In this document: in pieces, positions 17,940 through 25,700 of the stretch
Layout of the letters: each line of letters opens with the position of its first letter
How positions within the stretch are numbered: the first letter of the stretch is position 1
From: Pseudomonas anguilliseptica
Lineage (GTDB): Bacteria; Pseudomonadota; Gammaproteobacteria; Pseudomonadales; Pseudomonadaceae
DNA: 64,000 bases
Direction: 5' to 3'
Assembly: GCF_900105355.1 (NCBI RefSeq)
Contig: NZ_FNSC01000001.1
Location: 3,472,001-3,536,000 of the forward strand
Position numbers and translations under genes: made by a program
Notes under the pieces: generated by a model
Seen by the model: the letters and a program-made list of their open reading frames with translations, nothing else
Told to the model about the DNA's origin: nothing
Databases searched by the model: none

Positions 17940-18854
17940 TCAGTGCTGCCTGTGCGGATTGAGCGCCGGGTCCTGGCTCAGGCGCTGCTCGCAGAAGTCG
18001 ACAAAGGCGCGCACCTTGGCCGCCACCTTGCGCCCGCCCTGATACACCACATGCACGGGCAACGGTGGCTGCTCGAAGTCCTGCAGAACGATTTCCAGCT
18101 CGCCACTGGCCACTTTGGACGCCACCTGATAACTCAGCACCCGGGTCAGCCCCCAGCCCAATGCGGCGGCGTTGATGGCCGCCTGGTTGGCGGTGACCAC
18201 CAGCCTTGGTTGCAGGCGCACGCTGAGCGGGCTGCCGTTGTCCTCGAACTGCCAGTCGCTGAGCAGCGGGCTGCTGGCCGAGGCCACCACCTGCAACTGC
18301 TGCAATTGTTCAGGATGAGTCGGCCGGCCATGGGCATCGAGAAACGCCGGAGACGCGCAGATCACCCGGCGTACTTCACCGACGCGCACGGCATTCAGGC
18401 CGCTGTCCGGCAGGTTGCCGATCCGCACGGCCACATCGATGCCTTCATCGACCATGCTCACCACCCGGTCTACCAGTAGCGCGCGGATCTGCACGGCCGG
18501 ATGCTGCTCCAGGAACCCGACCATCAATGGGGTGACAAAGAGTTCGCCAAACAACACGGGCGCCGTGAGCGTCAGTTGGCCCCGGGGCATGGCATGGCTG
18601 CCGGCGGCGGACTCTTCGGCCTCTTCCAGTTCGGCGAGGATACGCCGGCAGTCCTCGGCATAACGCTGGCCGGCCTCGGTGATGTACACGCTGCGGGTGG
18701 TGCGGTTCAGCAGCAGGGTGCCGATGCGTTCTTCCAGTGCGGCGACGGCGCGGGTGACGCTGGGCGGCGACATGCTCAGGCGGCGGGCCGCCGCAGCAAA
18801 TCCCTGTTCCTCGGCAACCGCCAGAAACACCTGCATTTCCTGAAAGCGATCAAT
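17940..18854 (-). CDS. LysR-type transcriptional regulator with apparent AUU start
   Basis: The protein is about 304 residues with the usual LysR helix-turn-helix and effector domain. Aligned with its neighbour MDRQQQMQVFLAV, it reads IDRFQEMQVFLAV, so the codon at the position of the start Met is ATT (18854-18852). A perfect AGGAGG lies five bases upstream of that ATT. The frame is open further upstream to a TTG at 18908 and a GTG at 18878, but neither has a good ribosome-binding site; the next ATG (18836) would cut into the DNA-binding domain. I therefore annotate the AUU start. It is divergent from the YHS/metallophore operon and is its likely regulator. Confidence 0.85.
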   Translation of the reverse strand: MDRFQEMQVFLAVAEEQGFAAAARRLSMSPPSVTRAVAALEERIGTLLLNRTTRSVYITEAGQRYAEDCRRILAELEEAEESAAGSHAMPRGQLTLTAPVLFGELFVTPLMVGFLEQHPAVQIRALLVDRVVSMVDEGIDVAVRIGNLPDSGLNAVRVGEVRRVICASPAFLDAHGRPTHPEQLQQLQVVASASSPLLSDWQFEDNGSPLSVRLQPRLVVTANQAAINAAALGWGLTRVLSYQVASKVASGELEIVLQDFEQPPLPVHVVYQGGRKVAAKVRAFVDFCEQRLSQDPALNPHRQH

Positions 18855-18892
18855 GTCGGCCTCCTGATGTGAGGGCACAGTCTGCGTGGTTA

Positions 18893-18909
18893 ATTGCAGA
18901 TTCTGCAAT
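18893..18909. promoter_or_regulatory. 17-bp perfect palindrome between lysR and the YHS gene
   Basis: ATTGCAGA-T-TCTGCAAT is perfectly symmetric and contains T-N11-A (TGCAGATTCTGCA), the LysR-type box. It lies about 40-55 bases before the lysR start at 18854 and 120 bases before the divergent YHS gene, the normal place for an autoregulatory and activating LysR site. Confidence 0.6.
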
Positions 18910-19030
18910 AGAGCTTTGTCAACTTGGGCTGTTCTTGTTCTTTCTGTGAGTTTTTACAGTTCGCTCACGTCGGACTCAACGGGTTCTGACGTTCACCCAC
19001 TGCTCAACTGATCCAGTAAGGAAAACCACG

Positions 19031-19531
19031 ATGAACCTGAAGAACTCCTTTATTGCCACCTCCCTCGCCGTTGCTCTGGCCTCCGGCGGTGCCGCTCTGC
19101 TGACCGCCACCAGCAGCTTTGCCTACGACGAAGCCTCGACCGCCTCGATCAACGTCGAAGCCGGTCAGGTGATCCTCAAGGGTTACGACACCGTGTCCTA
19201 TTTCCAGGGCAAGCCGGCCCTGGGCGACAAGCGTTTTGCCGTGAAGCATGAAGGTGCCACCTATTACTTCGCCTCGGCCGAGAACATGAAGACCTTCCAG
19301 GGCGATGCCGCGCACTACGTGCCGCAGTTCGGCGGCTTCTGTGCCATGGGCGCGGCGCTGGGCAAGAAGCTCGATGTCGATCCGAGCCAGTACAAGGTGG
19401 TCGACGGCAAGCTGTACCTGAACGTCAACGCGGACGTGTTCAAGAAGTGGTCCGAGGACGTGCCGGGCAACATTGCCAAGGCCAACGCCAACTGGCCGTC
19501 CATCAAGGACAAGGCCCCGAGCAGCCTGTAA
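19031..19531 (+). CDS. Exported YHS-domain protein
   Basis: The 166-residue protein has a Sec signal peptide (basic start, FIATSLAVALASGGAALL, cleavage near SSFAYDE). A YHS domain follows, including KGYDTVSYFQGKPALGDKRF and the KHEGATYYFASAENMKTFQGD segment, with a single conserved Cys in QFGGFCAMGAALG. YHS domains occur in copper- and heavy-metal-handling proteins. It leads the run that continues with DoxX, GST and the bufferin genes, which supports a periplasmic metal role. The ribosome-binding site taagga is 9-13 bases before ATG 19031. Confidence 0.88.
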   Translation: MNLKNSFIATSLAVALASGGAALLTATSSFAYDEASTASINVEAGQVILKGYDTVSYFQGKPALGDKRFAVKHEGATYYFASAENMKTFQGDAAHYVPQFGGFCAMGAALGKKLDVDPSQYKVVDGKLYLNVNADVFKKWSEDVPGNIAKANANWPSIKDKAPSSL

Positions 19532-19538
19532 CCCGCCT

Positions 19539-19572
19539 GCCCCTGTTGGCGAATGCCGCCGACAGGGGCTTT
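19539..19572 (+). terminator. Hairpin with short T run between YHS and doxX (possible attenuator)
   Basis: A 13-bp stem with one G-T wobble (gcccctgttggcg / cgccgacaggggc) and a 5-base loop is followed by only three T. It lies just before the doxX ribosome-binding site. It would be a leaky terminator, giving more YHS message than downstream message. Confidence 0.5.
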
Positions 19573-19585
19573 CCGGAGAGATGAC

Positions 19586-20083
19586 ATGACTGTCCAAACC
19601 CTATCCGCTCGCTGGCAGGCATTGGGCCATGATGCCCTGTTGCTGCTGGCCCGTATTACCCCAGGGGCGGTGTTCTGGCAATCCGGCCGGACCAAGGTCG
19701 ATGGCTGGCAGCTCAGGGATTCGGTGCTCTACCTGTTTCAGGAGGAATACCGCCTGCCGCTGATCGATCCGGCGCTGGCCGCCGGGCTCGCCGCCTTTGC
19801 CGAACATCTGTTGCCGATCCTCTTGTTGCTTGGGCTGGGCACGCGCCTGGCGGCTGCCGGCCTGTTGGGCATGACGCTGGTGATTCAGCTCTTGGTCTAC
19901 CCCGATGCCTGGGCGACCCACGGTACCTGGGCGGTGGCTTTGCTGCTGTTGATCGGGCAGGGCGGCGGACGTCTGTCGCTGGATCACGGACTGCAACGAC
20001 TGTGGCAACGCCACAACGGCGTCAGCCAGAACCCCTGTGCCGGTCATGCCGATCCGGAGCAATGCCTGAGGGCACCGCAATGA
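19586..20083 (+). CDS. DoxX family membrane protein
   Basis: The 165-residue inner-membrane protein has about four hydrophobic segments (LLLLARITPGAVFW; an AALGL..AEHLLPILLLLGL region; LGMTLVIQLLVYP; WAVALLLLIGQGG). ATG 19586 has ggag seven bases upstream; a longer frame from 19553 lacks one. DoxX-like proteins are regular partners of DUF2282/DUF692/DUF2063 genes and may help electron flow or metal handling at the membrane. The stop overlaps the next start as ATGA (20080-20083), so translation is coupled. Confidence 0.87.
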   Translation: MTVQTLSARWQALGHDALLLLARITPGAVFWQSGRTKVDGWQLRDSVLYLFQEEYRLPLIDPALAAGLAAFAEHLLPILLLLGLGTRLAAAGLLGMTLVIQLLVYPDAWATHGTWAVALLLLIGQGGGRLSLDHGLQRLWQRHNGVSQNPCAGHADPEQCLRAPQ

Positions 20084-20628
20084 TTGAACTCTACAGTGCC
20101 AACACGCCCAACGGCCTCAAGGTGCCGATCGCTCTGGAAGAGCTGGATGTCGAATACCGGCTGATCAAGGTCGATCTCGCCGGCCCTGGCGCAAAGCCGC
20201 TCAACCTGGCCGAGTCCGGCGCCATCCTGCTGTACCTGGCGCAGAAGCACGGCGCGCTGTTGCCGCAGGACCCTGTTGAGTACCAACGGGCGATGGAATA
20301 CCTGTTCCTGCAGGTGGCCAGCATCGGGCCGATGTTCGGCCAAGCCGGCTGGTTCCTGCGCTCGGCACCCGAGCCGGTGCCGCTGGCCATCGAGCGTTAC
20401 CGCAACGAGTCGCTGCGCCTGACCACTCTTCTGGACGAGCGTCTGGCCGAGGTGCCCTGGCTCGCCGGCAGCAGCTACTCGATCGCCGACATCATGCACT
20501 TCAGCTGGCTGCGCATTGCTGACTATGCCGGCGTCGATCTGGACAAGTTCCCCCATGTCCGCGCCTGGGTTGAGCGCATCAGTGCCCGGCCTGCCGTGCA
20601 GCGGGCATTGGCCCGGCTGCAAAACTGA
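20080..20628 (+). CDS. Glutathione S-transferase-like protein lacking the cis-proline loop
   Basis: The 182-residue protein opens like the YfcG/Ure2p-type GSTs (IELYSANTPNGLKVPIALEEL, then YRLIKVDLAGPGAKP). It then jumps directly to LNLAESGAILLYLAQ. The intervening loop with the N-P-x-G-x-(I/V)-P motif, roughly 20-25 residues, is absent without breaking the frame. The C-terminal helical domain (YSIADIMHFSWLRI) is complete. Loss of the cis-proline loop should remove normal glutathione binding, so it may be inactive or repurposed. It is translationally coupled to doxX by ATGA and precedes bufA by 23 bases. Confidence 0.82.
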   Translation: MIELYSANTPNGLKVPIALEELDVEYRLIKVDLAGPGAKPLNLAESGAILLYLAQKHGALLPQDPVEYQRAMEYLFLQVASIGPMFGQAGWFLRSAPEPVPLAIERYRNESLRLTTLLDERLAEVPWLAGSSYSIADIMHFSWLRIADYAGVDLDKFPHVRAWVERISARPAVQRALARLQN

Positions 20629-20651
20629 CCTTCTCTGAGGAGTAGTACCTT

Positions 20652-20939
20652 ATGCAAACGCTCAACACCTGCCTGGCCCTGTCGCTGGCCAGTGCCTTGC
20701 TCGCCGCTACCCAGTCGGCCAGCGCCGCCGATGCTCCGGTCAATGCCGGCAAGGAAAAATGCTACGGGGTCTCGCTCGCCGGGCAGAACGACTGCGCCGC
20801 CGGCCCCGGCACCTCCTGCGCGGGCACCTCGAAGATCGACTATCAGGGCAACGCTTGGAAGCTGGTCCCGGCAGGTACCTGTCTGCAGATCGAAACACCC
20901 TTCGGCAAGGGCTCGCTTGAGCCCGTGCAGCGGCCCTGA
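20652..20939 (+). CDS. bufA: DUF2282 family bufferin-type metallophore precursor
   Basis: The 95-residue precursor has a Sec signal peptide ([19 protein letters not shown]) and a short core with four cysteines in the family pattern: [14 protein letters not shown], then [17 protein letters not shown] and VPAGTC. DUF2282 proteins are RiPP precursors that are exported and bind copper after the partner enzyme modifies cysteines, as described for the bufferins. The gene is preceded by a strong GAGGAG and followed, after three bases, by the DUF692 enzyme gene. The core is intact, so the system looks functional. Inference: periplasmic metal buffering. Confidence 0.9.
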   Translation: MQTLNTCLALSLASALLAATQSASAADAPVNAGKEKCYGVSLAGQNDCAAGPGTSCAGTSKIDYQGNAWKLVPAGTCLQIETPFGKGSLEPVQRP

Positions 20940-20942
20940 TCC

Positions 20943-21812
20943 ATGAGCAGTCTCGCGCTCCGTGGCGGTGCTGGTGTGGCGTTCAAGCCGGTGCATTTCG
21001 ATGCGCTGCTGGCCAACCCGGGGCGCGTCGACTTTATCGAGGTGCATGCGGAAAACTATTTCGGCGAGGGCGGCCTGCTGCATGCCCAACTCGCCGAGTT
21101 GCGCCGGCATCTGCCACTGTCGGTGCATGGTGTGGGGCTTTCGCTGGGCGGCGTTGACCCGCTGGATGCGCAGCATCTGCAACGCCTGCGCCGGCTGTGC
21201 GAGCGTTACGAACCCCGGCTGGTTTCCGAGCACCTGGCCTGGTCCGGGCATGCCGGCCAGTACCTGGGCGATCTGCTGCCGCTGGCCTACAGCGCCGCCA
21301 CGCTGCAGCGGGTGAGTTCGCGTATACAGCAGGTGCAGGAGGCGCTGGGGCGCACGATCCTGATCGAGAATCCGGCCGTTTACCTGCGTCTGGATGAGTC
21401 CGACATGAGCGAAGTGGAGTTTCTCCGCCAGCTTAGTCGGGATACCGACTGCGGCCTGCTGCTGGATCTGAATAACCTGCTGGTCAGCTGCCACAACTGC
21501 GGCGGCAGCCCGGATACTTACCTCAAAGCCTTGCCGGCTGAACGGGTAGGGGAGCTGCACCTGGCTGGCCACACCCGCATGGCGATTGGCGACGGCACGC
21601 TGCTGATCGACGATCACGCCAGTGCGGTGGCCGACGACACCTGGGCCTTGTATGTGCAGTGGCTGCTGCTGGCCGGCCCGCGCCCCAGCCTGATCGAGTG
21701 GGACCGCGAGTTGCCGGCCTGGAACACCCTGGCGGCCGAAGTCGATTGCGCTCGTACCCTGCAGCAAAGTCCCTACATGCCGCCCTGTGCCTCCCGGGAG
21801 AAACACGCATGA
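20943..21812 (+). CDS. bufB: DUF692 / MNIO family multinuclear iron oxidase
   Basis: The 289-residue TIM-barrel enzyme of the MNIO (DUF692) family modifies cysteines in its cognate precursor. Metal-binding segments are visible in order: EVHAENYF, SVHGVGLSLGG, SEHLAW, IENPAVYL, LDLNNLLV, LAGHTR and DDHASAV. It sits between bufA and the DUF2063 partner and overlaps the latter by ATGA (21809-21812). All expected ligand motifs are present. Confidence 0.93.
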   Translation: MSSLALRGGAGVAFKPVHFDALLANPGRVDFIEVHAENYFGEGGLLHAQLAELRRHLPLSVHGVGLSLGGVDPLDAQHLQRLRRLCERYEPRLVSEHLAWSGHAGQYLGDLLPLAYSAATLQRVSSRIQQVQEALGRTILIENPAVYLRLDESDMSEVEFLRQLSRDTDCGLLLDLNNLLVSCHNCGGSPDTYLKALPAERVGELHLAGHTRMAIGDGTLLIDDHASAVADDTWALYVQWLLLAGPRPSLIEWDRELPAWNTLAAEVDCARTLQQSPYMPPCASREKHA

Positions 21813-22540
21813 CGCCCATTGCACTGGAAGAATTTTCCCAGGCAGTACATAACGCCGATGCCGTGCCACTGCATCTTGGCGAGTGTGGTGAAAGTGCCTT
21901 TGCCCAGCGTTTTGCCATTTACCGCAACAACGTTAGAGCCTCCCGCACGGAGGCCCTGCGTCAGGGCTTTCCGGTGCTGGAACGGCTACTGGGTGCGGAC
22001 TATTTCACCGCCCTGGCTGCGGTGTTTATCCAGCAGCATCCGCCACGCTCGGCCGCGCTGCATGAGTATGGTGCCGAGCTGGCGGGCTTTATCGCCCGAT
22101 TCCAGCCGCTGAGCGGGCTGAGCTATCTGACAGACATTGCCCGTCTGGAGTGGGCCCGACTGTGTGCCTTCCATGCGCCAGATACGCCTGTGCTAAGTAT
22201 TGCGGAGATGGACTTGGTGACCCTAACCGACAGAATCGGGCAGCCCCTGCGCTGGCATCCCTCGGTGACACTACTGCGCTCGGATCATCCGCTGTACCGT
22301 TTGTGGGCCAGTCAGCAAGGGGGCGCACCAGCACCTACCGCCCAGAACTGGTCGGAGGAAAATGTACTGGTCTGGCGACATGGGTTACTGCTTCGCACCG
22401 AGCCGCTCGATGCGGTTAGCTGTGAGCTGCTGCAGATGGCTACCCAGCCAAACCGTTTGCCAGCAGCACTGGCCGAACATCCGGAGTGGCTTAGCCGGCT
22501 GATACAGCTGTTGCACTGGCAGGTGTTCTTGGCCGAATGA
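21809..22540 (+). CDS. bufC: DUF2063 family partner of the MNIO enzyme
   Basis: The 243-residue protein begins MTPIALEEFSQAV and contains the family's FAQRFAIYRNNVRASRTEAL segment and GADYFTALAAVFIQQHPP. DUF2063 proteins bind the precursor and present it to the DUF692 oxidase. The start at 21809 overlaps the bufB stop as ATGA. No plus-strand terminator is evident after it; the hairpin at 22659 has its T run on the other strand. Confidence 0.9.
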   Translation: MTPIALEEFSQAVHNADAVPLHLGECGESAFAQRFAIYRNNVRASRTEALRQGFPVLERLLGADYFTALAAVFIQQHPPRSAALHEYGAELAGFIARFQPLSGLSYLTDIARLEWARLCAFHAPDTPVLSIAEMDLVTLTDRIGQPLRWHPSVTLLRSDHPLYRLWASQQGGAPAPTAQNWSEENVLVWRHGLLLRTEPLDAVSCELLQMATQPNRLPAALAEHPEWLSRLIQLLHWQVFLAE

Positions 22541-22658
22541 GCGGATCACGGATTATGCTGGGGAGCAGGCCCGGTCGTGCGCGGGCTAGCAGATCGTCCA
22601 TCAGTGCTTGCGGATAGAGGGCTGTCGTTTCAGACCTGAAATTGATCCCACAAATAAA

Positions 22659-22690
22659 AAGCCCCTGAGCGGGTTTCCGCTCAGGGGCTT
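22659..22690 (-). terminator. Intrinsic terminator for the minus-strand secreted protein gene
   Basis: A 14-bp stem (aagcccctgagcgg / ccgctcaggggctt) with a gttt loop is followed on the minus strand by TTTTATTT. It lies 15 bases after the stop of the gene at 22705. Confidence 0.9.
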
Positions 22691-22704
22691 GTGGTTGGCC
22701 AGGC

Positions 22705-22962
22705 TCAGGCTTTGCGTATCAGTTGTACGCGGTCGGCACCACCTTCAGCCACATCGATATGACGTTCAAACCAGTAGCTGCGGCTGCGTTCGCTGCCATC
22801 TTCGGCCAGTTTTTGCAGTTTATTGACGCTGGTATGAGACGGGGTGTGCTGCAGGCGTTCACTGCCGTCGGCCGCAAAAGACTGGCCGCTGCCGAGGTTT
22901 ACGAGGCTGCCGAACAGCAAGGCCGTGGCGAAGAGTCGATGCTTACGATGAAGGTTATGCAT
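22705..22962 (-). CDS. Small secreted protein with three DGSER-like repeats, function unknown
   Basis: The 85-residue product has a signal peptide (MHNLHRKHRLFATALLFGSL, cleavage near QSFAADG). The mature part of about 55 residues carries three imperfect repeats: AADGSERLQ, AEDGSERSR and AEGGADRVQ. The ribosome-binding site gagga precedes the ATG and a strong terminator follows, so it is a real gene. I do not recognise a characterised family. Its promoter side is 60 bases from IS5 copy 1. Confidence 0.75.
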   Translation of the reverse strand: MHNLHRKHRLFATALLFGSLVNLGSGQSFAADGSERLQHTPSHTSVNKLQKLAEDGSERSRSYWFERHIDVAEGGADRVQLIRKA

Positions 22963-23020
22963 GATGAGTTCCTCAGGTAGGGTGCCGTTATCGGCAGTGA
23001 GGAAATTCTCTCAGCTCTAG

Positions 23021-24212
23021 GGAAACTCTGAAGAAGACTTCCTGATTTTGGCAAAATACCCGGATTCCACCCGTCGAGTTTTCCGATGAAGCAGATGACC
23101 TTCGCCGACGCCGAGTACGCAGGCAAGCGCAAGCAGACCCGCAAAGAGTTGTTCCTGATCGAGATGGATCGAGTAGTGCCGTGGAAAGGATTGGTCACCC
23201 TGATCGATCCGCACTACCCGAAGGGCGAAGGTGGCAGGCCCGCCTATGCGCTGATGGCGATGCTGCGTGTGCATCTGATGCAAAACTGGTTCGGTTACAG
23301 CGATCCGGCGATGGAGGAAACGCTGTACGAGACCACCATCCTGCGCCAGTTCGCCGGCTTAAGCCTGGAACGCATTCCCGATGAAACCACCATCCTCAAC
23401 TTCCGTCGCTTGCTGGAGAAACACGAGCTGGCTGCAGGCATCTTGGCTGTGATTAACGGCTATCTGGGCGACCGTGGTCTGTCACTGCGCCAGGGCACCA
23501 TCGTTGATGCCACGTTGATCAATGCGCCGAGTTCGACCAAGAACAAGGACCGTAAGCGCGATCCGGAAATGCACCAAACAAAGAAGGGCAACCAGTACTA
23601 CTTCGGCATGAAGGCGCACATCGGCGTGGATGACGAGTCGGGTCTGGTGCACAGCGTAGTAGGCACGGCAGCCAACGTGGCGGATGTCACCCAGGTAGAC
23701 AAACTGCTGCACGGCGACGAAAACGTGGTGTGTACTGACGCAGGTTACACCGGTGTCGAAAAGCGTCCGGAGCATGAAGGTCGGAAGGTAATCTGGCAGG
23801 TGGCGGCACGCCGCAGCACCTACAGGAAGCTCGATAAGCGCAGCGGGTTATACAAAGCCAAGCGCAAGATCGAGAAGGCCAAAGCCCAAGTGCGCGCCAA
23901 GGTCGAGCATCCGTTTCGCGTGTTCAAGCGCCAGTTCGGTTATGTGAAGACGCGCTTCCGTGGCCTGGCCAAAAACACCGCACAACTGGTAACGCTGTTC
24001 GCCCTGTCGAACCTGTGGATGGCCCGTCGACATTTACTGACGAATGCAGGAGAGGTGCGCCTGTAATGTGGGAAATGGTTGCGGCGAGGTTATCGCAGCG
24101 ACCAGAAACACTGAAATGAGCGGACGATTTGATCGTTTTTGATCAGTTTTCCGCTTTCAAAATCAGCGGAGGCTGAAGTTGACCGGAAATACAGGGCTAC
24201 TTCAGACCATCC
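23021..24212 (+). mobile_element. IS5-family insertion sequence, copy 1
   Basis: The element is 1192 bp. The terminal repeats are related: GGAAACTCTGAAGAAG on the left and GGATGGTCTGAAGTAG on the right (read inward). The 4-base flanks are CTAG (left) and TTAG (right). Both fit the family's YTAR target but are not identical, unlike copy 2. This suggests that one flank was replaced by an adjacent deletion or by recombination between copies. Confidence 0.93.
23086..24066 (+). CDS. IS5-family transposase (copy 1)
   Basis: The 326-residue DDE transposase is intact. Family features include the N-terminal AMLRVHLMQNWFGYSDPAMEE region, the first catalytic Asp in GTIVDATLI, the second in CTDAGYTGVEKR, and the Y-x-x-x-R-x-x-x-E-type signature in RAKVEHPFRVFKRQFGY. 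It is about as divergent from copy 2 as separate lineages, with many silent and several amino acid differences, so the two copies are not a recent duplication. Confidence 0.95.
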   Translation: MKQMTFADAEYAGKRKQTRKELFLIEMDRVVPWKGLVTLIDPHYPKGEGGRPAYALMAMLRVHLMQNWFGYSDPAMEETLYETTILRQFAGLSLERIPDETTILNFRRLLEKHELAAGILAVINGYLGDRGLSLRQGTIVDATLINAPSSTKNKDRKRDPEMHQTKKGNQYYFGMKAHIGVDDESGLVHSVVGTAANVADVTQVDKLLHGDENVVCTDAGYTGVEKRPEHEGRKVIWQVAARRSTYRKLDKRSGLYKAKRKIEKAKAQVRAKVEHPFRVFKRQFGYVKTRFRGLAKNTAQLVTLFALSNLWMARRHLLTNAGEVRL

Positions 24213-25006
24213 TTAGTAACTATTTAGGATGATATGTGGGTAACTACCCGGCAAATGTACACTCAGGAACAGAAGAAATTCCGCGCCCGTGATGAAGCGC
24301 AGGTGCTCGAAGAGATTCGCCTGACCGGCGAGCGGATGATCGTGCAGCGGGTGTTTCTCGCCGATGGTGACGCTCTGGTGCTGCCGACGCGGCGTTTGCT
24401 GACCATCTTGCAGGCGATCCGCGAGCACATGTCGGAGGTTGAGCGGGTATCGAGTTACTGCCTGCCGCGCAACTTGCGCAAGAAGTCGGTGGATGAGCTC
24501 AAGGAGCTGGCTGACGCATGGCCTATGTCGGTTGCGAATCCGGTGATGACGAGGTGCTGGCGCGGGTTAACAAGGGTGAGACCTATGAGTCCAGCCTGAG
24601 CGCGCTGGAAAAGCTCGGCCAGGCGGGTATCACCCGCTCGGTGATGATCCTCAATGGTCTGGGTGGCACGGTCTTGAGCGAGCAGCATGCGGATAATTCG
24701 GCGCGCCTGATGAATGAGTCGCAGCCGGAATTTCTCTCGACTCTGGTGGTGAGTTTTCCTATGGGGGAGGCGCGGTTTCGTCAGGGTTTTGCCGACTTTC
24801 AACCGCTCAACCAGCAGCAGCTATTTGTCGAGGTGGAGCGTTTGCTAAGTGGCCTTGAGCTGCGCGATACGGTTTTTCGCAGTGATCATGCCTCCAACTA
24901 TCTGGTGCTCAAGGGTAACCTGGGCGCGGACAAGGCGCGTTTGTTGGCTCAGGTACGACAGGCAATCGAGCAGCCACAGCAGGCTCGGCTACGCCAGGAG
25001 TGGTAG
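24213..25006 (+). pseudogene. Radical SAM protein remnant: N-terminus lost and frameshifted
   Basis: The C-terminal two thirds of a radical SAM protein remains. The match starts at MYTQEQKKFRARDEAQVLEE, just after where the CxxxCxxC cluster motif (normally ending YCDMY) should be, so the 4Fe-4S site is gone. A second lesion near 24517 removes about 10 bases. The frame ending ELADA shifts to one beginning MAYVGCESGDDEVLARVNKG, where a normal protein reads on continuously. The remaining sequence runs to 25006. IS5 copy 1 abuts the broken end, and about 40 bases next to the IS (24213-24253) do not look like this gene. Confidence 0.85.
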
Positions 25007-25094
25007 CGCGGCCTTTGATTGGCAGTGGGTGGCGTGAAATATGCATCTAGGCGCTATCCGCCGGTTTTCTGTCACCGGCAGCGGGAGAGGCATG

Positions 25095-25697
25095 ATGCGT
25101 AGTCTGTTGTTGATAATGAGTGTGTTGCTGCTGGGCGGCTGCATGAAGGCCAGTGATCTGGCAGATGAGGCAATTTATCAATTGCGCGATGTCGGCGTGC
25201 TTGACCATAGCCAGACGCGCCGCTCCAGCCCGTGGCGTTTGCAAGCCGACTCTTTCATCTATATCGCTCAGGGGCATTTCGTGCCGCCAGGTGGTGCTTA
25301 TCCGCGGCCCAATGTGGTGGCTGAAGAGGCCTACAAGGGCTTTATCGAGTATTTCCCCATGGTGCGCCGCGCCAAGGCGCCGCTAGGCCTGGAAGAGTCG
25401 TTGGCGCAGGCGCGCGAGGCGGGTGCGCATTACCTGCTGTACAGCCGCTTCGCATATGCCGATGACCGTATCGGCACCGTGGAGGAATGGGAAGATCAGG
25501 AGGCGCTGGACCGTCTGGGTACTGATCACGGGGTGATTCAGTTGATGCTGATCGAGACCAACACCCGCTATTTGGTCGATACGGCGCGCATTCGTAGCCG
25601 TGGAGGCTTCCTGACGCTTTATGATGCCAAGCCGGAGGACCTGATCGGTCCGGCGCTGCAGGATTACGCGCGGCGTTTGTTGGGCTTGGGGCATTGA
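25095..25697 (+). CDS. DUF4823 lipoprotein
   Basis: The 200-residue protein has a lipoprotein signal peptide, MRSLLLIMSVLLLGGC, with lipobox LGGC. The body, including VVAEEAYKGFIEYFP and AREAGAHYLLYSRFAYADDRIGTVEEW, fits DUF4823, of unknown role. I chose ATG 25095 (ggag seven bases upstream); ATG 25092 is also possible. It precedes DUF1285 by three bases, and both precede ETF-QO convergently, an arrangement I recall from other Pseudomonas. Confidence 0.83.
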   Translation: MRSLLLIMSVLLLGGCMKASDLADEAIYQLRDVGVLDHSQTRRSSPWRLQADSFIYIAQGHFVPPGGAYPRPNVVAEEAYKGFIEYFPMVRRAKAPLGLEESLAQAREAGAHYLLYSRFAYADDRIGTVEEWEDQEALDRLGTDHGVIQLMLIETNTRYLVDTARIRSRGGFLTLYDAKPEDLIGPALQDYARRLLGLGH

Positions 25698-25700
25698 GTG

